12,225 nucleotides of DNA, from positions 1 through 12,225 of the forward strand of contig PRDV01000020.1 of assembly GCA_003174035.1 (NCBI GenBank), given 5' to 3'. How positions within the stretch are numbered: the first letter of the stretch is position 1; each line of letters opens with the position of its first letter. The position numbers were made by a program, and so were the translations under genes. This stretch comes from Candidatus Babelota bacterium (GTDB taxonomy: Bacteria > Babelota > Babeliae > Babelales > Babelaceae). Below are positions 7,035 through 12,225 of the stretch, one piece after another. Below the pieces are notes generated by a model. That model was given only the letters and a program-made list of their open reading frames with translations. It was not told the DNA's origin and searched no databases.

Positions 7035-9827
7035 ATGCGATTTTCATTTGTTAGCTCTCTATTCTTTTTTTTCATACAATGCTGTGCATTGGTATTCTAC
7101 GCTTATCCAGAGAATAGCACATCTCAGATGGTGTCCGGACAAGAAGTTGTAGGTAATAGTATATCTGAGCGGATGACCTCACCGCTGGAGCGGCCATTGG
7201 CTGAACCATTACGTAAGCCGTCTGGCGATGCAAAGCCGTGGTCGTTTGTAAAAGTGAAGATCAAAGGATCGCTTCTTCAAAAGGAGCGTTTCTTGCGCTT
7301 TTACCTTTTTGAGCCAGGCGACGTCTTTGATGAAGAAAAGCATAAGCACTCACTTAAGAATATTGTAGAGGCGCTGGTGAGTGAGGGCTACCTTGCGGCT
7401 GCGGTTAAAGATGCGGTCAACTATGATCAAAAGACTAAAACGGTATCTGTTACGCTTACCCTTAATCCGGGCACTCGCTATACTATAGGTGCTATAAAGG
7501 TGGAACTAGCCGGTGGATCTCCTCAGGGCACTAGATTAGTGAGTGAAGAGTTACAAAAAATGGTTGAACGGGATGTAGCAAGAAAGTTTGCTGAGAAAGA
7601 GATGCTTGATGTTGAAGCTCAGCGGATGAGAACCTATCTTTTAAAGGCAGGCTATGCCCGCCCGAATATTATGCTAACCAGTGTGCGGGATGCAGTGCAA
7701 AGTAAGCTTGATGTCACTTTTACTATCGAACTGCCGCCCAAGAAGCTCTATCTTTTTGAAGGCAATCAGTTTTACACGACGGAATTTTTGCTCTCAGAGC
7801 TCCTCGCCCTTGAAGCTCAAGGAATTTCGCTTGAACCTTCTTTAATTGTTGAAGATCTTGAAGCGCTCTATAAGAAAAAAGGTTTTTTTTCTAGCAAAAT
7901 CAGATGGGATGAAAAACCGGGAACAGTTAAATTTTATATTTCAGAAGGACCGCGAACTCGTTTTTGCAAAGCTCCGGAAAATAAACAGCCCTGCGTAAAG
8001 CTCTCAATTACTACCCGTGCTCAGGAGGGCGTACCGATGCTAGAAAATAACGAGGTCCCTCTTGTAGACAGTATCAAAAAAATAACTGATGGAATAGCGG
8101 CGCTAGAGTATTACGACGAGGATGCTCTTTCTCAGGTATTAATGCAGGCATCTTCGGAGTTAGTTACTCTCGGGTATTGGGATGTTGTCATTGATAAGGT
8201 AGTTGAGCATGATCATACGATGCTCATTGATATTATTTTGGGCACGCAGCGGCTTGTGCAACAGATTGCCGTTGAAGGGTACCCTGATTTGAGTAAAGAA
8301 GAACCATTTAGGCATTTTGTTGGGCTCAAGGAGCCGCGTCCTCTGAGCCGCGAAGAGATGCAAGTACAAAAAAAGTGGTTACTTTCCTATTTTAGACAGC
8401 GTGGGTTTTTGCAGGTGACTGTTGAACCACAGTTTGTGGGACCACAATCTGTGGAAACGCACCTTGCGGAGCCGTTCCTTAAAGAGGCAGCGGCAGGGCC
8501 ACTGCTGCTTTGGCGGATTGATCTGCATGCGGGGCCTGTTCGCTTTGGGCCAACCACTATTGCCGGGTTACAGAAAATACGGCCAGCAGTAGTACTCAGG
8601 GAGATGGCGTATGGTGAAGGCGATATTTGGAGTCGGGAAAAAATAGATGAAACTATTAAGCGGCTAAAAGCGCTTTGTATGTTCGAATCTATTTCAATAA
8701 GCCCCTTTGGTAATGCAAATGAGCAGGTGCAGCCGATGATAATCAGGCTTGTAGAAGATGACCCTTATGAGATTAGGACCCGTTTGGGTGTTCAGTTTGT
8801 GAGTAAAAGTTTTACCCATCTTTCCTGGACTACCTATAAAATTGGGGGTTCTTTCGTGTGGAAGAATCCAACCGGAATGGCAGATCGCTTATGGGCAGAT
8901 GTTGATTTTACTCGGTATAGCCGCAATATTGGCCTGCAGTATGAAGTTCCGTGGATTGGTAACTGGCCTGTGCGAACTATGATGCGTGCGTATAGCGATA
9001 GATTTGACCAGCCATTTATATCTAAGCGTAACCATCGGCTTTATAAGGAAGCACATGATGGTGTCTCCGTAACCTTTCATCATACCCATCCCTGGTACTA
9101 TGGGTGCGTAAAAGTAGGATTTGAGCTTAATAAACTCTCGGATATATCACGTGATGCCGTGCGCGCTATTCAATTTGAACCGACGCTCGTGAATGTACGT
9201 ACTCCGTATTTCTACCTAGAGCCCTCGATTACGTTTGAAAGACTTGATGATAAAAACGATCCTTCAAGAGGGTTTCTAACAAATCTTGCCTGCCGTGCCA
9301 TGTTTCCGTTTGGCATTAAGGATGCGTGGTTTATTCGTGCGGTTCTTGAACAATCATTCTTCTATCCCCTCTGGCGAAATGTTATTGGCGGGCTTCACGC
9401 TCGTCTAGGACATATATTTAATGCGCATTTTAGTTCTATACTGCCTACTGAGCGTTTTTATTTAGGAGGAGCGTGCTCGTTGCGTGGTTACGAGACCAAC
9501 ATGGTACCACCTCTGAATGATCTACGCTGTGACGGAACCTGCTTTTGGGTGCCTATTGGCGGTAAATCAATGGCCAATGTTAATGCTGAAATTCGCTTTC
9601 CGCTCTATAAGCGATTGAGCGGTGTTGTATTTACTGATCTTGGGATTTTGACGCAAGATAGGTTCGCTGATATTGCTGCTAATCGTTGGTTTGGAGCATC
9701 TGGATTTGGGCTGCGATTCGCTACTCCGATTGCGCCTATTCGTTTTGATATCGGTTGGAAATGGAGAAAACGAGAACAAAAAGATAAGGCTTACGCCTGG
9801 TTCCTCACGTTAGGCCATGCTTTTTGA
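7035..9827 (+). CDS. Omp85-family outer-membrane assembly protein (BamA-like)
   Basis: 930 residues from ATG 7035, which has GGGA 5-6 nt upstream; ATG 7029 in the same frame directly abuts the GGG. BamA-type proteins insert beta-barrel proteins into the outer membrane. A signal peptide (1-23, Phe-rich core) precedes POTRA-like units that I can trace at about 68-147, 148-234, 235-304, 318-405, 406-503 and 504-576. The last has the typical VVLREMAYGEGD ... LKALCMFESISI pattern. The barrel covers about 577-930. It holds the family loop-6 motif LGGACSLRGYETN with its conserved RGY at 817-819, and ends in a terminal Phe. E. coli BamA has about 810 residues and five POTRAs, so the periplasmic arm here looks longer. 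C831-x3-C835 in the loop after RGY and C311/C320 in the arm could form disulfides. TamA is a less likely alternative; no tamB or other assembly partner is in view. Confidence 0.85.
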   Translation: MRFSFVSSLFFFFIQCCALVFYAYPENSTSQMVSGQEVVGNSISERMTSPLERPLAEPLRKPSGDAKPWSFVKVKIKGSLLQKERFLRFYLFEPGDVFDEEKHKHSLKNIVEALVSEGYLAAAVKDAVNYDQKTKTVSVTLTLNPGTRYTIGAIKVELAGGSPQGTRLVSEELQKMVERDVARKFAEKEMLDVEAQRMRTYLLKAGYARPNIMLTSVRDAVQSKLDVTFTIELPPKKLYLFEGNQFYTTEFLLSELLALEAQGISLEPSLIVEDLEALYKKKGFFSSKIRWDEKPGTVKFYISEGPRTRFCKAPENKQPCVKLSITTRAQEGVPMLENNEVPLVDSIKKITDGIAALEYYDEDALSQVLMQASSELVTLGYWDVVIDKVVEHDHTMLIDIILGTQRLVQQIAVEGYPDLSKEEPFRHFVGLKEPRPLSREEMQVQKKWLLSYFRQRGFLQVTVEPQFVGPQSVETHLAEPFLKEAAAGPLLLWRIDLHAGPVRFGPTTIAGLQKIRPAVVLREMAYGEGDIWSREKIDETIKRLKALCMFESISISPFGNANEQVQPMIIRLVEDDPYEIRTRLGVQFVSKSFTHLSWTTYKIGGSFVWKNPTGMADRLWADVDFTRYSRNIGLQYEVPWIGNWPVRTMMRAYSDRFDQPFISKRNHRLYKEAHDGVSVTFHHTHPWYYGCVKVGFELNKLSDISRDAVRAIQFEPTLVNVRTPYFYLEPSITFERLDDKNDPSRGFLTNLACRAMFPFGIKDAWFIRAVLEQSFFYPLWRNVIGGLHARLGHIFNAHFSSILPTERFYLGGACSLRGYETNMVPPLNDLRCDGTCFWVPIGGKSMANVNAEIRFPLYKRLSGVVFTDLGILTQDRFADIAANRWFGASGFGLRFATPIAPIRFDIGWKWRKREQKDKAYAWFLTLGHAF

Positions 9828-9836
9828 TTGATTGGG

Positions 9837-9856
9837 GCTGAAGGTCTACTTTAATA
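9837..9856 (+). repeat. Decayed third operator-like site
   Basis: The right half CTTTAATA (9849-9856) is intact, while the left half (9837-9844) matches TATTAAAG at only 4 of 8 positions. Its centre (9846.5) is exactly 41 bp upstream of the centre of the first perfect palindrome, so it is in register with the other two sites. Confidence 0.4.
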
Positions 9857-9872
9857 ACGACATGATTTTTTA

Positions 9873-9902
9873 CTCATTATTAAAGTAGTCTTTAATAATG
9901 AG
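9873..9902 (+). promoter_or_regulatory. Operator-like palindrome O1 upstream of fic
   Basis: Perfect 13-bp arms CTCATTATTAAAG (9873-9885) and CTTTAATAATGAG (9890-9902) flank a TAGT centre. The inner core TATTAAAG-N4-CTTTAATA is shared with O2. Its right arm covers the place where the -35 of the fic promoter should be (about 9891-9896). It might also act as a weak terminator for the Omp85 gene, since GTAGTTTTT follows, but the AT-rich stem makes that less likely. Confidence 0.7.
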
Positions 9903-9910
9903 GTAGTTTT

Positions 9911-9919
9911 TGCTACACT
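9911..9919 (+). promoter_or_regulatory. Extended -10 promoter of fic
   Basis: TG-C-TACACT fits an extended -10 element. The predicted start near 9926 lies inside palindrome O2, leaving a leader of about 22 nt. The -35 position has only TTTAAT. Confidence 0.45.
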
Positions 9920-9938
9920 ATTAAAGAGATCTTTAATA
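9919..9938 (+). promoter_or_regulatory. Operator-like palindrome O2 over the fic transcription start
   Basis: TATTAAAGA, centre GA, TCTTTAATA: perfect 9-bp arms with the same TATTAAAG-N4-CTTTAATA core as O1. Its centre (9928.5) is 41 bp from that of O1, about four helical turns, so proteins bound at both would face the same side of the DNA. It covers the predicted +1, as expected of a repressor site. Confidence 0.7.
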
Positions 9939-9947
9939 AGGGTATTT

Positions 9948-11090
9948 ATGAGAAGTGGACAATATATTCAACAAATTGCTGGTTATAAGGCTTTTATTCC
10001 GAAGCCGTTACCACCGGAACCGCCTCTTGTATGTGATGACGAGCTTAGAGAAAAGCTTAGGCATGCCATGCAACTGCTTAGCCAGCTTGATGGGTTCAGT
10101 TATGCTTTGCCCAACATCGAACTTTTTATAGCAATGTATGTGAAAAAGGAAGCATTGCTGAGCTCTCAGATTGAAGGCACCCAAGCATCGCTGGAAAATG
10201 TTTTAGAGTTCGAAAGTGGGATGCCGGTAGAAAATCTTGCTGACATCGAAGAGGTTATTAACTATATTAAAGCCCTTAATTACGGAATCAAGCGGCTCGA
10301 GCATTTTCCTATGAGTCTACGCCTTATTAAGGAGCTTCATGCTATTCTCTTAGATCAGGTGCGAGGTAAAAATAAAACACCTGGTGAATTTAAGCGCTCT
10401 CAGAATTGGATTGGAGCGCCCGGATCAACATTGCATACAGCATTCTTTGTGCCCCCGCCTCCAGATGAAACAATGAAAGCACTTGCTGATTTGGAAAAAT
10501 ATATGCATGAAGGCAGCATATATGCGAAACTTATTGATTGTGCCCTTATACATTATCAATTCGAGACAATACATCCTTTTCTTGATGGTAATGGCAGAGT
10601 GGGTCGTTTGCTCATTACCTTATATCTACTTTGGAAGGGCACGGTAAAAAAGCCATTTCTTTACTTGAGCTATTTTTTTAAAAAAAACAGACAAGAATAT
10701 TATGACCGTCTTACGATGACCAGACAAAGTGGTAATTATGAGCAATGGGTACTTTTTTTTATACGAGGGGTTATAGAAACAGCGCAATCAGCAATCGAGG
10801 ATACCAAAAGTATTTTAGCGTTACAGCAAGAGCATCAGAATCTTATAATAGAACGTGGTATAGCGTCTCCCTATGCATATAAACTGCTTTATCATTTGTT
10901 TAGCGCTCCTATTGTAAGCATTAAGGATACCCAGGTATCGTTAAAGATCACGTACCCTACGGCTTCCCATTTAATTACTCAATTCGTTAACAATGATATT
11001 ATACGTGAGATGACAGGCAAAAAACGCTCTCGAAGATTTGCCTATACAAGATATCTCAGCATTCTATCAGAAGGAACTCAGCCGCTCTAA
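9948..11090 (+). CDS. fic: Class II Fic protein (SoFic-like adenylyltransferase) with C-terminal winged helix
   Basis: 380 residues; ATG 9948 has AAGGG 5 nt upstream. Fic enzymes transfer AMP from ATP to Ser, Thr or Tyr of target proteins, and some also remove it. The N-terminus has the Fic_N pattern YKAFIPKPLPPEPP (13-26). S72-S-Q-I-E76-G77 is the class II inhibitory motif (S/T)xxxE(G/N), whose Glu blocks the active site in the family. The catalytic motif HPFLDGNGRVGR (209-220) is complete, so the enzyme should be active once released. VPPPPDETM (168-176) precedes the core helices. The C-terminus (about 305-375) looks like a winged helix: a recognition helix around YPTASHLITQFVNNDII, then a basic wing GKKRSRRFAYTRY. 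With matching palindromes over its own promoter, autorepression is likely. No separate antitoxin gene is seen, as expected for class II. The target is unknown. Confidence 0.9.
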   Translation: MRSGQYIQQIAGYKAFIPKPLPPEPPLVCDDELREKLRHAMQLLSQLDGFSYALPNIELFIAMYVKKEALLSSQIEGTQASLENVLEFESGMPVENLADIEEVINYIKALNYGIKRLEHFPMSLRLIKELHAILLDQVRGKNKTPGEFKRSQNWIGAPGSTLHTAFFVPPPPDETMKALADLEKYMHEGSIYAKLIDCALIHYQFETIHPFLDGNGRVGRLLITLYLLWKGTVKKPFLYLSYFFKKNRQEYYDRLTMTRQSGNYEQWVLFFIRGVIETAQSAIEDTKSILALQQEHQNLIIERGIASPYAYKLLYHLFSAPIVSIKDTQVSLKITYPTASHLITQFVNNDIIREMTGKKRSRRFAYTRYLSILSEGTQPL

Positions 11091-11334
11091 TAACGCTCGA
11101 TGAGTCCGACCTTAATTCCTCAATAGTTGCTTTTACATTTTGATGCAACAGGTTATCATACGGTACGAAAAAAAACATGGCCGCAACAACAAGTATTGTT
11201 GCTCCAATCACAGCACGACGGGTTTTTCCAGCAGCAACAGCAACATAAGATTGTGCCGATGATGCAACATAGTGTAGTGCAACAACCGCCGCAAGCTTGC
11301 TCCATAGATTCAGTGCTCTTTTTTTGAGGCGTGG
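11056..11334 (-). pseudogene. Out-of-frame continuation of the small exported protein
   Basis: Skipping one A in the A8 tract gives 92 sense codons to a TGA at 11056-11058. The segment reads PRLKKRALNLWSKLAAVV, then a VASSAQSYVAVAAGK stretch, then a membrane segment after a basic flank (RRAVIGATILVVAAMFFFVP), and a helical end NVKATIEELRSD. This is far more protein-like than the 15-Cys reading. It would overlap the 3' end of convergent fic by 35 nt. Whether the gene is broken, rescued by slippage or mis-sequenced cannot be decided from one sequence. Confidence 0.5.
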
Positions 11335-11581
11335 TTTTTTTTATTTTAGGTTCTTGCTGCTTGCGAGCCAATTCTGCCTCGTGCTCTTCTTCCATCATTT
11401 TGCCTAAATTTATCTCGATGGGCTGGGTGCTTGTCAAACTATGCTCATGCGCAATTAATACTTCATCCAGCTCAATTTCCTCAACCTCGGCAGGAGGGTT
11501 TATTGTCACAATATATTCGCTCGAATACAAAGTTCCAAAAAGTGATAGCGCTACTATTAGTAGCATAGAATTATGTTGCAT
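11156..11581 (-). CDS. Small exported protein, probably frameshifted (Cys-rich tail as read)
   Basis: 141 residues as read. The start at 11581 is firm: AAGGAG (11589-11594), formed by the last two sense codons of the ABC gene, lies 7 nt upstream, and the two genes are 4 nt apart. A signal peptide (MQHNSMLLIVALSLFGTLYSS) is followed by an acidic region (about 22-75) and a basic linker, KQQEPKIKK. After an A8 tract the frame as given runs into a tail with 15 Cys in about 45 residues. That tail is most likely an artefact, because the neighbouring frame over the same DNA encodes a sensible Ala/Val-rich membrane segment. In the corrected form the product would be 174 residues, ending at 11056. It is co-transcribed with the Atm1-type exporter; its function is unknown. 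Confidence 0.55.
   Translation of the reverse strand: MQHNSMLLIVALSLFGTLYSSEYIVTINPPAEVEEIELDEVLIAHEHSLTSTQPIEINLGKMMEEEHEAELARKQQEPKIKKTTPQKKSTESMEQACGGCCTTLCCIIGTILCCCCCWKNPSCCDWSNNTCCCGHVFFRTV
11335..11342 (-). other. A8 homopolymer tract at the apparent frameshift
   Basis: Eight As on the coding strand (T8 on plus), with a second run of seven 9 nt further on (11319-11325). In the downstream frame a TAA ends exactly at the start of the A8 tract, so the two frames join only through this slippery run. This is a typical place for transcriptional slippage or an indel. Confidence 0.5.
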
Positions 11582-11585
11582 AAGC

Positions 11586-12225
11586 TTACTCCTTTTCTTG
11601 TGCTTGTTCATACCAGAGCTGGGCATATAACCCGCCTTTTTCCAGAAGCTCTTCATGGGTGCCCCGCTCTATGATTTTACCTTGATCCATGACGAGTATT
11701 TTATCAGCATCAACGACGGTTGACAAGCGATGAGCAATAATAAGAGCTGTAGCTTCTTCAGATATTTCTTTAACGTTTTGCTGTATTTCTTTTTCTGTGC
11801 GGGTATCTAATGCTGAGGTTGCTTCATCAAAAACATAGACAGCCGGCTTTCTAATCAGCGCTCGTGCTATGGCAACGCGCTGTTTTTCTCCGCCTGAAAC
11901 CATCAATCCCCGCTCACCAACGATGGTATCAAGCCCTGCGGGGAGCTTTTCAATTAATCCTTCAAGATGGGCCATGTGTGCTGCGTGTACTACTTCTTCA
12001 TGAGTAGCGCCGGGTTTGCCGTAGGCAATATTATAATAAAGGGTATTGTTAAAAAGAACGGTATCCTGGGAGACGATTGACATAAGTGAGTGTAATGATG
12101 TCTGAGTAAGTGTGCGGATATCGTGGCCATTAATGAGGATGGCTCCTTCGGTAACATCATACAGACGAAATAAGAGCCTTGAAATAGTTGATTTTCCCGA
12201 TCCCGTAGGACCTACGAGAGCAATG
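11586..12225 (-). CDS. Atm1-type ABC exporter, C-terminal nucleotide-binding domain (partial)
   Basis: The last 213 residues of a longer protein whose N-terminus, including the membrane domain, lies beyond the right edge; the ATG at 12083 is internal. All ATPase motifs are present: Walker A GPTGSGKST near the edge, Q-loop VSQDTVLFNNTLYYNIAYG, signature VSGGEKQR (Val in place of the usual Leu), Walker B VYVFDEATSALD with its catalytic Glu, and H-loop IIAHRLSTV. The QDTVLFN-T--YNI-YG stretch, VGERGLMVSGGEKQRVAIAR, STVVDADKILVMDQG and the GGLYAQLW end are hallmarks of the Atm1/ABCB7/HMT1 group. That group exports glutathione-linked sulfur or metal conjugates from mitochondria and bacteria. The small exported protein follows 4 nt downstream in the same operon. 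A lipid A-type (MsbA) exporter is less likely given these motifs. Confidence 0.85.
   Translation of the reverse strand, partial: IALVGPTGSGKSTISRLLFRLYDVTEGAILINGHDIRTLTQTSLHSLMSIVSQDTVLFNNTLYYNIAYGKPGATHEEVVHAAHMAHLEGLIEKLPAGLDTIVGERGLMVSGGEKQRVAIARALIRKPAVYVFDEATSALDTRTEKEIQQNVKEISEEATALIIAHRLSTVVDADKILVMDQGKIIERGTHEELLEKGGLYAQLWYEQAQEKE

Noticed and set aside
9837..9938. CRISPR array or transposon ends suggested by the repeated ATTAAAG/CTTTAAT blocks
   Set aside because: The units are palindromes of 20-30 bp with a fixed 41-bp step, no unique spacers and no transposase nearby; operator sites fit better.
11156..11290. Cysteine-rich tail as a metallothionein-like or lipidated domain
   Set aside because: The neighbouring frame is longer and more protein-like, and the Cys codons are what shifted GTT/GCT runs produce, so a frameshift is the simpler explanation.
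11127..11327. Plus-strand Gln-rich open frame (runs of CAA/CAG) starting at a TTG
   Set aside because: It is the antisense reading of the Val/Ala codon runs in the minus-strand gene; no ribosome site, and it lies opposite a better-supported frame.
11582..11656. 25-residue N-terminal extension of the small exported protein
   Set aside because: It lies wholly inside the ABC gene's coding end, and a strong ribosome site points to ATG 11581.

Overview
The window looks like a piece of an intracellular, Gram-negative-type bacterium with a small genome, most plausibly a member of Candidatus Dependentiae (TM6). This is an inference: it rests on an ATAD3-like membrane AAA+ ATPase, several exported proteins of no known family with a signal peptide plus one or two membrane segments, an Omp85 barrel protein, a Fic protein and an Atm1-type ABC exporter sitting side by side. 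No rRNA or other phylogenetic marker is present to confirm it. Promoters resemble sigma-70 sites (TTGACG/TTGAGT, 17-bp spacer). Genes are close together, with little non-coding DNA.

Layout. 1-647 (minus) is the N-terminal part of an exported, Cys-containing beta-barrel-like protein, with a good promoter at 704-732. 793-1044 (plus) is a small cytosolic protein whose stop overlaps the stop of convergent gltX (1041-2474, minus). 2636-3235 (plus) encodes an exported two-TM protein followed by a 12-bp hairpin. 3406-4872 and 4888-6468 form a two-gene operon (15-nt gap): a large membrane protein of no known family, then an ATAD3-like AAA+ ATPase, closed by a strong intrinsic terminator. 6674-6949 is an acylphosphatase-fold protein that has lost both catalytic residues. 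7035-9827 is a 930-residue Omp85/BamA-like outer-membrane assembly protein with about six POTRA-like segments.

9828-9947 is the most structured non-coding stretch. It holds two TATTAAAG-N4-CTTTAATA palindromes plus a decayed third, all exactly 41 bp apart centre to centre, laid over an extended -10 promoter. They precede a class II Fic protein (9948-11090) that ends in a winged-helix DNA-binding domain, which suggests autoregulation. Convergent to it on the minus strand are the nucleotide-binding domain of an Atm1-type ABC exporter (11586-12225, running off the window) and a small exported protein (11581 downward). The small gene appears frameshifted at an A8 tract: as read it ends in an odd 15-Cys tail, but skipping one A opens a 92-codon Ala/Val-rich membrane segment ending at 11056.

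Functional picture: most of the window concerns the envelope (outer-membrane protein, Omp85 assembly, inner-membrane ATPase with a putative partner, ABC export). The remainder is translation (GluRS) and a self-regulated AMP-transferase. The ATAD3-like operon is the best candidate for an undescribed system.
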